Source of the DNA: a bacterium
GTDB lineage: Bacteria; Patescibacteriota; Saccharimonadia; Saccharimonadales; UBA4665
Reading direction: 5' to 3'
NCBI GenBank assembly: GCA_021850365.1
Contig: JAJZMH010000001.1
Location: 1 to 50,007 of the forward strand
DNA: 50,007 nt
This document shows positions 42,657-50,007 of the stretch, piece after piece (position 1 is the stretch's first letter; each line of letters starts with the position of its first letter). The position numbers and the translations under genes were made by a program. The notes below the pieces were generated by a model. It ran no database searches and was not told where the DNA came from. It saw only the letters and a list, made by a program, of their open reading frames with translations.

Positions 42657-44261
42657 TTATTTATCGATCATTGATTTAATAAACCCTACAAATAAAGGAT
42701 GTGGCCTAGTGGGCCTGCTTTTAAATTCTGGATGAAATTGGGTTCCTACAAAGAATTTATGATCAACTCCTTCAACTATTTCAACTAGTTTTGATTGAGG
42801 ATTTATACCACAAATACGTAATCCCCATTTCTGGAACGAAGATGTAAATTTGGGATTACATTCTCCTCTATGTCGATGTCTTTCAATAACCCTATTTGTT
42901 TTATATAATTTACTAACTAGCGTATCTTTACTTATCTTACATTCATAGTTACCCAATCGCATTGTTCCACCCGTTAATTCCTTACCCCTTTGATCTTCCA
43001 TAGTAATTATTATTTGTTCGTTTGATTTAGGATCTATTTCAAACGATGTAGCTTTTTTAAGACCAGCGTTTCTTGCTGCAGCTATAACCCCCATCTGTAA
43101 ACCAAGGCATAATCCTAGATAAGGAATATTATTTTTTAAAGCATATTGAGCTGCTTGTATTTTACCTTCAAGAGCGGATGTTCCAAAACCTCCAGGTACT
43201 AATATGCCATCAAAACTCTTCAATTTTTCTAAATCATAATTACCTGCCTCAATACCAGCAGCATCAACCCAACAAATTTCAATATTTGTGTTATTCCAGA
43301 GAGCTGCTGATCGTAAGGCTTCAAAAACAGATAAATAAGTATCTGCATTATCTAAATATTTAGCAATAATTCCCACTTTAATCTTTCGCTGAAATTTTTT
43401 ATTTGCTAAAACAATCATTTCTTCCCATTGACGAAGATCTGGTTTGGTTTCTTTTAACCCTAATAGATTTAATACTTGCTTATCGATACCAAATTCTTTT
43501 AATAATAGAGGTATCTGATAAATTGACTTTGCATTTGGTACAATAGCAATTCTTTCTTGAGCAACACCAGAAAACAAATTAATCTTTTGAATTATTCTGT
43601 GATTCTTAAATTTATCTTCACTCCGACATATTAATATATTTGGTTGAATACCAAGACCCCTTAAATCCCTTATAGAATTCTGGGCAGGTTTCGTTTTTAT
43701 CTCTTTTGAAGTATTAATAAATGGTAAATAAACTACATGAATATAGACACAATTTTCTAAACCTAGTTTAATACCTAGTTCTCTTATAGCCTCAATAAAA
43801 CTTAAGGACTCATAATCCCCTACCGTTCCACCTATTTCGACTATATGTACATCAAATCCTTTACCGGCTTTAGTAATATAATCTTGAATTGCATTCGTTA
43901 AATGAGGAATAATTTGGACATCATCTCCATCAAATTTACCTGCTCTTTCGTCTTGAATTAAGTTATATAAAACCTTACCAGACATCAAAGAACTTTTGTG
44001 ATCCAATTCTTGGTCAATAAATCTCTCATAATGACCTAAATCTAAATCTGTTTCAGCACCATCAAAAGTTACGAAACATTCGCCATGTTCACGTGGATTC
44101 AAGAGCCCAGCATCCATATTTAAATAAGGATCGCATTTTTGTAGATTAACGCTTATTCCACGAGACTTTAATAGTTTAGCAATAGAAGCCGCCGTAATGC
44201 CTTTTCCAAGTCCAGATATCACCCCACCCGTGACAAAAATATATTTTGTCTTTTTTGGCAC
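42657..44261 (-). CDS. pyrG: CTP synthase
   Basis: About 534 aa from the GTG at 44261, which gives an N-terminus (PKKTKYIFVTGG) nearer the family norm than the TTG at 44282. It makes CTP from UTP, ATP and glutamine. The synthase half has VISGLGKGITAASIAKLLK and YLNMDAGLLNPREHGE. The glutaminase half has the nucleophile Cys in YLGLCLGLQMGVIAA and His-Glu in GTQFHPEFKSRP. A -10 box TATAAT lies at 44288-44293. Confidence 0.96.
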   Translation of the reverse strand: MPKKTKYIFVTGGVISGLGKGITAASIAKLLKSRGISVNLQKCDPYLNMDAGLLNPREHGECFVTFDGAETDLDLGHYERFIDQELDHKSSLMSGKVLYNLIQDERAGKFDGDDVQIIPHLTNAIQDYITKAGKGFDVHIVEIGGTVGDYESLSFIEAIRELGIKLGLENCVYIHVVYLPFINTSKEIKTKPAQNSIRDLRGLGIQPNILICRSEDKFKNHRIIQKINLFSGVAQERIAIVPNAKSIYQIPLLLKEFGIDKQVLNLLGLKETKPDLRQWEEMIVLANKKFQRKIKVGIIAKYLDNADTYLSVFEALRSAALWNNTNIEICWVDAAGIEAGNYDLEKLKSFDGILVPGGFGTSALEGKIQAAQYALKNNIPYLGLCLGLQMGVIAAARNAGLKKATSFEIDPKSNEQIIITMEDQRGKELTGGTMRLGNYECKISKDTLVSKLYKTNRVIERHRHRGECNPKFTSSFQKWGLRICGINPQSKLVEIVEGVDHKFFVGTQFHPEFKSRPTRPHPLFVGFIKSMIDK

Positions 44262-44332
44262 TTTATTTACCCCAATTATCAAAATAAATTATATGATTAT
44301 TATCATTTAATGACAACTTGTTTTTCGAAAAA

Positions 44333-45517
44333 TTAATGATTATTTAAATAATTTATTGCTGCATTAAGTTGAGTGTCGTTAGCTGTATTTATATAGTTTT
44401 CATTCATATTAATAGTTTGATCAGGATATATTCCTATTTTATTGATATTTTTGTTATCAGGGCGAAACCAACTCGCAACAGTAACCTTCATTTCCGCTCC
44501 ACCCTTTAAGTTAAATAGTTGCTGGACAACTCCTTTTCCAAAACTTTTTGTGCCAATCACATAAGCATGTCCATTATCATGTAATGCTGCGGTGGTAATT
44601 TCAGCAGAGGAAGCTGTACCAGAATTTATTAATACAACAGTGGGAACATTATTTAAAATTCCTGATGTTGGAGAAGTATAACTATCAATAACTTGATTAC
44701 CTCTTTTCTCGGTCAAAATAGTTTGTCCTTGGTTTAACCAAAGGCTCGATACATTAACTGCTGTAGATAAATAACCTCCTGGATCATCCCGTAAATCTAA
44801 GATAATTCCCTTAACTTTATCAGAGATAAAAGTATTTGCGGCCTTTTGAACTAATCCAACAGTATCATTACCAAAAGAAGTTATCTGTATGTACCCAATA
44901 TTATTAATTAACTTATAATTGACAGTAGGAATATTGATATTTGCTCGGGTAATTTTAATTGTCAGATTCGTATTCCCTCTAGAAATCCCTAAAATTACCG
45001 TAGTTCCAGCAGGTCCTCGAATATCATTAACAGCTGTATCGATGCTCATACCAACTGTCGGATTATTGTTGATTGTATTAATTATATCTCCAGGCAATAA
45101 TCCTGCTTTCTGAGCAGGACTGTCTTTTAGAGGAGAAATTACTATGATTTGCTTATTAGAATTTTGACTTAATTCTGCCCCAATTCCTGTAAAAGAATTA
45201 TTTAATTCAGCATTAAATGCCTGTGCTTGAGATGGACTAAAATATTCTGTATATGGATCATTAGCAGCATTTACCAAACCCTGCTTGATTCCATTCATAA
45301 TCTGAGCTACAGATAATTTTCCATCAAAATTATTCCTTAAGATTGTATATACGGTGTTTACTGAGGAATAATTTAAGGAACTTGGTAATTGATTTTGATT
45401 GCTATTACTGAGCTCGATATTACCGTTACCAAAATTATAGCCTAGTATAAAAAAACCACCCAATAAAACAACAGCAAATAGAATTTTAGCTATTTTTAAC
45501 TTATATATTCTCTTCAT
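44333..45517 (-). CDS. C-terminal processing peptidase (S41, CtpA/CtpB type)
   Basis: 394 aa. An N-terminal anchor (ILFAVVLLGGFFILGYNFG) precedes a PDZ domain at about 105-180 (KQIIVISPLKDSPAQKAGLLPGD). The S41 protease domain has the catalytic Ser in INSGTASSAEITTAALHD and Lys in SFGKGVVQQL. Such enzymes cleave exported proteins. Its place beside the CHAP-domain protein and ftsEX matches a conserved Firmicutes-like order, suggesting regulation of cell-wall hydrolases. A -10 box (TACAAT) sits 10 bases before the ATG. Confidence 0.92.
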   Translation of the reverse strand: MKRIYKLKIAKILFAVVLLGGFFILGYNFGNGNIELSNSNQNQLPSSLNYSSVNTVYTILRNNFDGKLSVAQIMNGIKQGLVNAANDPYTEYFSPSQAQAFNAELNNSFTGIGAELSQNSNKQIIVISPLKDSPAQKAGLLPGDIINTINNNPTVGMSIDTAVNDIRGPAGTTVILGISRGNTNLTIKITRANINIPTVNYKLINNIGYIQITSFGNDTVGLVQKAANTFISDKVKGIILDLRDDPGGYLSTAVNVSSLWLNQGQTILTEKRGNQVIDSYTSPTSGILNNVPTVVLINSGTASSAEITTAALHDNGHAYVIGTKSFGKGVVQQLFNLKGGAEMKVTVASWFRPDNKNINKIGIYPDQTINMNENYINTANDTQLNAAINYLNNH

Positions 45518-45527
45518 TCAGTTATCT

Positions 45528-45533
45528 ATTGTA
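45528..45533 (-). promoter_or_regulatory. -10 box of the S41 peptidase gene
   Basis: TACAAT on the minus strand places +1 about 4 nt before the ATG at 45517. Confidence 0.4.
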
Positions 45534-45540
45534 CAACAAT

Positions 45541-46776
45541 TTATTGTGGGTTTATATACATTAGATAATTAATTGGCCATAAGTTATACATAAAATGACC
45601 CGCTTCATCCTCATTCATACTCATTACCAAGACATATCCTTGTGGAACAACTCCATTATATGCAGCTGTATATGGAAAGCTTCCATTATATGTTGTGCCA
45701 GGTAAAGCTAATACGATCATAACATGTCCATAATATCCTCCATGTAGACTTGGGACTGGAGAATTCAATGAACTCGATGGTTCAATGCCAAGTGCACCGG
45801 GTTTAACTCCACTACCCCAAGTAATTGCTGGATAATTACTTGTTAAATACCACCAACCTGCATTCCCGCTAACACTGAAGTTGGACTGTCCTTCGACGGT
45901 TGTGAAGTACCAATTTGCAAAAGAAGTACACTCTCTATTCGGAAAACCTGCATTATCTACTATTGCGTCTTGGTAGGCATTGCATAATGTCATCGGATAA
46001 CCGCCATTACCTTGACCGATATCACAAGCCCCACCTGAACCACTGCTAGGAATATTAGATATTCCGGCATTTCTGGCAATAGATGCATTGGCAGCTGCTT
46101 GTTCGGCTATTAATGTCTTGATTTGATTGTTATTATTGGCTATCTGATTATTATATTGGGCTTGTTGTTGTTGATTCATATTCAATAAAGTTTGAACCTG
46201 GTTTTGATCTGTTAGTAATGTTTGATTTTGGGTTTGTTCGGTTTGTAATAATTGATTTAGCTGAGTCTTTTGTTGATTAAGACTAATTTGTAATTGATTA
46301 ATCTGATTTAAAGTATTCTGAATTTTATTTTGAATAGCTTCATATGCAACCTGTTGATCCACATACTGACTTAAACTCGAACTTGTTGCTAACATTTCTT
46401 CTGGAGTCAACTGTGCACTAAAATACATAGTTCTCACATCATTACCTAAAACAGACTTTTGCTGGATTAATTCAGCTTGATTTTGAATAATCTGATTGTT
46501 TAGTTCTGTTTGTTTTTGTTGATTTGCGTATATCGCATTTTGAATAGCATTAATCTGACTATTTAAATCACTTAATTGGTTTTGGTAATTTAAAGATTGT
46601 CCCGATAAAACACCGAGTTGTCCTTGTATAGAACTATTCTGTTGATTTAGTGCATTAATCTGATTCTGAAAGGTATCTGCCCTTACGAGTGGAATAACAA
46701 TAAATGCTGAACTAACACTAAGAATACTTAGAATTAATAGTATCGGAGTCGATCTAATATATTTAATTATCTTCAT
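45541..46776 (-). CDS. Coiled-coil cell-wall hydrolase with CHAP domain (PcsB-like)
   Basis: 411 aa. A signal peptide or anchor (ILLILSILSVSSAFIVIPLV) is followed by a long Gln/Asn-rich coiled coil (about 35-235), then a CHAP-type amidase/endopeptidase domain. The catalytic Cys is in NRECTSFANWYF and His in GGYYGHVMIV; MNEDEAG may hold the third residue. Coiled-coil plus hydrolase proteins are activated by FtsEX through the ABC system, as PcsB is. ftsX lies 74 bp upstream in the same direction. The coiled coil is unusually Gln-rich. Confidence 0.88.
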   Translation of the reverse strand: MKIIKYIRSTPILLILSILSVSSAFIVIPLVRADTFQNQINALNQQNSSIQGQLGVLSGQSLNYQNQLSDLNSQINAIQNAIYANQQKQTELNNQIIQNQAELIQQKSVLGNDVRTMYFSAQLTPEEMLATSSSLSQYVDQQVAYEAIQNKIQNTLNQINQLQISLNQQKTQLNQLLQTEQTQNQTLLTDQNQVQTLLNMNQQQQAQYNNQIANNNNQIKTLIAEQAAANASIARNAGISNIPSSGSGGACDIGQGNGGYPMTLCNAYQDAIVDNAGFPNRECTSFANWYFTTVEGQSNFSVSGNAGWWYLTSNYPAITWGSGVKPGALGIEPSSSLNSPVPSLHGGYYGHVMIVLALPGTTYNGSFPYTAAYNGVVPQGYVLVMSMNEDEAGHFMYNLWPINYLMYINPQ

Positions 46777-46850
46777 TCTTTTAACTACTTTTTATTTTTG
46801 ATGCTTACGAAGATATTATAGATCTTTATCATATAGATTGTAAAGAAAAT

Positions 46851-47795
46851 TTAATTACTAATTTTAAACTTAAGATATCGATGAGTAGCAATCCAAGAAG
46901 AAATTGCCCCAATTAAAACACCGATTGCAATCTGTATCCCTAAAAACTGCCAAAAATATTGATCAAAATAAGTAGTAGCATAGTTAATGTCCAACAATCC
47001 TAGAGAACTTGCTTGAAGAGTTGAACTTGCAGTTACAAAAATAAAATTAACTATTATAATTGATAAAATTGCAGACAAAAATCCATAAATTGTACTTTCA
47101 ACAATAAATGGACCCCTTATAAAACTAGTACTTGCTCCTAAAAGTCTCATAATCTGTATTTCATCTTTTCTATTAAAAATAGCCATCTGAAGTGTATTAA
47201 ATATTATTAGTACAGATATAAATCCAAAAACTACAATAGCAATAACACCTAATTTTTTAAGTACATCAGTTGCATGGGATATATTATTGATTGCTTGTTT
47301 TAAACTTCCAGAATATGAAGGTAGATTTGACTGCAAAGCACTAATATTACTCTGATCCAAGAAATTCTTAATACTTGAGATATTATTTAAATTCTTAACC
47401 ATAATATGAATTGTTGCAGGTAAAGGATTTGACGTCTCATTTATGGCTAGAGCTAATTGTTGATTTGAACTATTCTGAAGTTCATATTGTCTAAGAACTT
47501 GAGCTTTATCCAGATATTGAACGTTAGCAACATTATTCAAATGCTTTATCTCTGATATTAATTGGTCTGTTTGTTGGCTAGTAACGGAATCCTTTAAATA
47601 TACTGAGATATCTATCTTAGCAGTAATCTGATTAATAGTATTGTTAAATGTAGCATTAATAATAATTGAGACTAAGACAATTGTTAGAGTAATAACAATA
47701 ACAGCCATAGCGGCTGAAGAAATACCAAAATTCCTTAAAAAATTAACTGTCCCATTGTGGAAAATTCGAATAGTAGTAATTAATTTTCTTCTCAT
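46851..47795 (-). CDS. ftsX: Cell division protein FtsX
   Basis: 314 aa. One N-terminal helix, an outer domain of about 120 residues (DISVYLKDSVTSQQTDQLIS and VQYLDKAQVLRQYE), then three helices toward the C terminus (GVIAIVVFGFISVLIIFNTL, FLSAILSIIIVNFIF and LGIQIAIGVLIGAISSW). This is the FtsX layout. It transmits ATP-driven motion from FtsE to extracellular hydrolases. It follows ftsE by 24 bp, with another AT-rich -10-like box in the gap. Confidence 0.93.
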   Translation of the reverse strand: MRRKLITTIRIFHNGTVNFLRNFGISSAAMAVIVITLTIVLVSIIINATFNNTINQITAKIDISVYLKDSVTSQQTDQLISEIKHLNNVANVQYLDKAQVLRQYELQNSSNQQLALAINETSNPLPATIHIMVKNLNNISSIKNFLDQSNISALQSNLPSYSGSLKQAINNISHATDVLKKLGVIAIVVFGFISVLIIFNTLQMAIFNRKDEIQIMRLLGASTSFIRGPFIVESTIYGFLSAILSIIIVNFIFVTASSTLQASSLGLLDINYATTYFDQYFWQFLGIQIAIGVLIGAISSWIATHRYLKFKISN

Positions 47796-47819
47796 AATTG
47801 TATACTATATTTACTCAAA

Positions 47820-48503
47820 TTATATCCTATATCCAGAATTTGCTCTATCTGAAACTACTCTTCCTAACTTCAAGGTTATGACTCGTCTTTTAAGTTTATT
47901 AACTATCTCAACATTATGAGTTGTTAGCAAAACAGTCGTACCAAATCGGTTAATTTTTTCTAATACCTTGATTACATCCCAGGCATATTTCGGATCTAAA
48001 TTACCAGTAGGTTCATCAGCTATTAATATTTTTGGCTGTCGAACGATTGCTCTAGCAATTGCAACTCTTTGTCGTTCACCACCACTTAGTTCAATAGGCA
48101 TATTCTTTTCTTTCCCCTTAAGATTAACAATATCCAGAACTTTTGGTACAGTATTTTTTATCTCTTTCCTACTTGCCCCAACCAACTCTAAGGCAAAAGC
48201 AACATTCTCGAATACGTTTTTATTTGGAAGTAACTTAAAATCTTGAAAAACAACTCCAATTTTACGTCGTAACATGGGTATTTCTTTATCTCTTAATTTA
48301 TCATAATCCATTCCGCCAACAATAATCTTTCCGGACGTCGGTCTTTCTTCTTTAGTTAATAATTTTAATAAAGTAGTCTTACCAGCTCCACTCTGACCAA
48401 CAACAATAACAAACTCCTTCGGATCGACATGCAAAGAAATCCTGTTTAGTGCAGGAAGTGATGATTTGGAATACGATTTTGTTACCCTATCTAATAAAAT
48501 CAT
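47820..48503 (-). CDS. ftsE: ABC ATPase FtsE
   Basis: 227 aa. Walker A is VGQSGAGKTTLLKLL, the signature is LSGGERQRVAIARAI, Walker B is ILIADEPTGNLDP, and the H loop is TTHN. VFQDFKLLPNKNVFENVAFAL is the characteristic FtsE Q-loop segment. With FtsX it forms the complex that gates septal hydrolases. It follows prfB by 31 bp and has a leaderless-type -10 box. Confidence 0.95.
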   Translation of the reverse strand: MILLDRVTKSYSKSSLPALNRISLHVDPKEFVIVVGQSGAGKTTLLKLLTKEERPTSGKIIVGGMDYDKLRDKEIPMLRRKIGVVFQDFKLLPNKNVFENVAFALELVGASRKEIKNTVPKVLDIVNLKGKEKNMPIELSGGERQRVAIARAIVRQPKILIADEPTGNLDPKYAWDVIKVLEKINRFGTTVLLTTHNVEIVNKLKRRVITLKLGRVVSDRANSGYRI

Positions 48504-48510
48504 TGAGTAT

Positions 48511-48516
48511 ATTTTA
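48511..48516 (-). promoter_or_regulatory. -10 box of ftsE, leaderless
   Basis: TAAAAT on the minus strand with 7 bases between it and the ATG at 48503, so +1 lies about 1 nt before the start codon. Confidence 0.5.
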
Positions 48517-48534
48517 ACATTATTCCTATTAAAA

Positions 48535-49599
48535 CTATAAATTTGATTCTAAAATTTCATCTATATCACCATCAAGAATAGTCTGGGGATTTGAACTAAT
48601 AAAGCCACTCCTTAAATCTTTAACTTGTTTATAGGGATGAAGAACATATGACCTTATCTGATTTCCCCACTCAGCTGATTTTAATTCTCCCTTAATCTCA
48701 GCAATAGTTTCTGCATTTTGATTGATCAGTAACTGCAATAACTTGGATTTCAAGATCGTTAAAGCTATTTCCTTATTTTGTAATTGAGATCGTTCATTTT
48801 GAATTGTTACAGTAATTCCAGTAGGAATATGAGTAACCCTTACTGCAGAATCTGTAGTATTCACAGACTGACCTCCATGACCACCACTTCTAAATACATC
48901 TGTTTTTAAGTCTTTTTCATCTATCTTAATCTCATTTGGTTGCATAATTTTAGGGATTACATCCACCCTTGCAAAACTAGTTTGCCTAAGATTATTAGCA
49001 TTAAATGGACTCAATCTAACTAATCGATGAACTCCGTTTTCTTTTTTCAAAATTCCATATAAATTATTACCTTGTATTTCTAGAGTTGCGCTCTTTATGC
49101 CTGCTTCTTCCCCTTTGCTTTGATCAATAACATGAACCTTGCAATCTTTTTTTTCTGCCCATTTTAGATACATTCTAAGCAACATCTCTGCCCAATCTTG
49201 GGCATCCGTACCACCTGCACCGGCATAAATACTCAAAAGCACATCATGATCATCATATTTATCAGCAATTTTTTGAGAATTTAAGTTTCTTAAAGTAGTT
49301 ATCAATAACTCTATCTTTTCCTGAATTTCTGGAGTTAAGGATTGATCATCCAATAAAATCAATTCTTTTAGTTCTTTTAGCTCAATATCAAATTCTAGAA
49401 TAGGATTAATCATACTTTCAATACTTGAAATAGTTTTTGTAATTTCTTGAGCACTACTTGGATCTGACCAAAAATCACTTCCATCAGATTGTGATTTTAA
49501 ATTTTTCAAGTCTTCTATTTTGTCATAGAAATTAAATTTTTGCTTAATCTCAGCTATCAATTCTTCAGCGATTTTTAGTTTTTTTTGAAGAATTTCCAT
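48535..49599 (-). CDS. prfB: Peptide chain release factor 2
   Basis: 354 aa, uninterrupted, without the programmed frameshift of the Escherichia coli gene. The stop-codon reading motif SPF (VRLSPFNANNLRQ) marks RF2, which reads UAA and UGA. The GGQ motif for peptide release is in FRSGGHGGQSVNTTDSAV. The N-terminal helical domain (about 1-90) is complete. UGA stops at ftsL and rsmH in this window give it work to do. It begins one base after the M16 gene's stop. Confidence 0.96.
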   Translation of the reverse strand: MEILQKKLKIAEELIAEIKQKFNFYDKIEDLKNLKSQSDGSDFWSDPSSAQEITKTISSIESMINPILEFDIELKELKELILLDDQSLTPEIQEKIELLITTLRNLNSQKIADKYDDHDVLLSIYAGAGGTDAQDWAEMLLRMYLKWAEKKDCKVHVIDQSKGEEAGIKSATLEIQGNNLYGILKKENGVHRLVRLSPFNANNLRQTSFARVDVIPKIMQPNEIKIDEKDLKTDVFRSGGHGGQSVNTTDSAVRVTHIPTGITVTIQNERSQLQNKEIALTILKSKLLQLLINQNAETIAEIKGELKSAEWGNQIRSYVLHPYKQVKDLRSGFISSNPQTILDGDIDEILESNL

Positions 49600-49600
49600 C

Positions 49601-50007
49601 TTAAGTCCATAAAACTGCTATTTGATCATATAACTTATTGTATAATTCCATATCCGATTTTCCTAAAAACCCAACAGACCATACTTTATCTTTAATTAAT
49701 TCATTAACTACAGATACTATTTCTTCTTTTGTGGTAGATTTTATATTCTGTTCGGTTTTGTTAAAAGCATATATTTCTTCATCGAAAAAGAATCTTGAAC
49801 AATAAAAAGACATTACTCCACCAACAGTCTGCGCTGACCTTTGGAATCTTCCCAACAAATATTGTTTTGTTGCATTTATGTCATCTTCATTGATATCCCC
49901 TCGTTTTATTTTTGAAATTTCCGAAATAATAACATCAAATAATGGTCCAATATTTTCTCTCGATACTTGAGCTCCGAACCACCAGTTCGAAAAATATTGA
50001 TTAAGAG
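49601..50007 (-). CDS. M16-family (pitrilysin-like) peptidase, C-terminal part
   Basis: The frame stays open to the right edge, so this is the C-terminal about 135 residues of a longer protein; the TTG at 49858 is not the real start. The visible part (SNWWFGAQVSRENIGPLFDV, ATKQYLLGRFQRSAQTVG and SVGFLGKS) fits the C-terminal lobe of an M16 zinc protease or processing-peptidase-like domain. The catalytic HxxEH would lie outside the window. It ends one base before prfB, so they are probably one transcript. Confidence 0.65.
   Translation of the reverse strand, partial: LNQYFSNWWFGAQVSRENIGPLFDVIISEISKIKRGDINEDDINATKQYLLGRFQRSAQTVGGVMSFYCSRFFFDEEIYAFNKTEQNIKSTTKEEIVSVVNELIKDKVWSVGFLGKSDMELYNKLYDQIAVLWT

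Overview
The window is a low-GC, gene-dense stretch of bacterial chromosome with short spacers, many overlapping genes and no insertion sequences, phage genes or CRISPR arrays. The gene content is core housekeeping plus cell-wall and division genes with compact proteins. It best fits a Candidate Phyla Radiation (Patescibacteria) genome. A Saccharibacteria-like lineage is my best guess, from the general look of MraZ and the other proteins rather than from any search. Standard UGA-stop decoding is supported by a complete RF2 gene and by UGA stops on ftsL and rsmH, which argues against the UGA=Gly lineages (Gracilibacteria/SR1).

Layout. 1-2.3 kb: a sortase cut by the left edge and a convergent PEGA-domain protein. 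2.4-22.9 kb: genes on the + strand. They are a DUF4367-like membrane protein, gltX, a DUF3048 lipoprotein-like protein, a histidine kinase/receiver pair, an NRAMP-related transporter with a P-type ATPase, an LCP cell-wall ligase, a second kinase/receiver pair, a pseudouridine synthase, der, pth, a GC-rich structured region that is probably a non-coding RNA, a 57-aa membrane ORF, topA, and a sigma-region-4/HARE-HTH regulator. A tRNA-Glu(CUC) lies on the - strand within this run. 22.9-23.65 kb: a 737-bp gene-free convergence zone holding a good dif-like site. 23.65-40.7 kb: genes on the - strand. These are a trimmed dcw cluster (mraZ-rsmH-ftsL-ftsI-mraY-ftsW-murG-ftsQ, in transcription order), a NYN nuclease with a PIF1-like helicase, glyS, recO with a degenerate receiver and degenerate histidine kinase, an exported unknown protein, xseA-xseB, and a flippase-like membrane protein. 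40.7-42.2 kb: a Trm11-like methyltransferase and rpmA on +. 42.2-50 kb: - strand again, with a receiver protein, pyrG, a C-terminal processing protease, a CHAP-domain coiled-coil hydrolase, ftsX, ftsE, prfB and a partial M16 peptidase.

How it works together. The dcw cluster makes and polymerises lipid II at the septum, probably under MraZ control through a visible array of MraZ boxes. FtsEX with the CHAP protein and the S41 protease look like the septal-hydrolysis module, and LCP and sortase add surface polymers and proteins. The strand switch at 22.9-23.65 kb, combined with a site matching the Escherichia coli dif core at 16 of 18 positions, suggests the replication terminus.

Most notable observations: the dif-like site; the paired pseudo-kinase/pseudo-receiver next to recO; the unclassified structured region at 18.74-19.11 kb; frequent -10 boxes that place the transcription start on or within a few bases of the start codon (leaderless mRNAs); MraZ boxes with 10-bp periodicity; two strong stem-loops between rsmH and ftsL; and an NRAMP protein lacking the canonical metal-binding motifs beside an MgtA-like ATPase.
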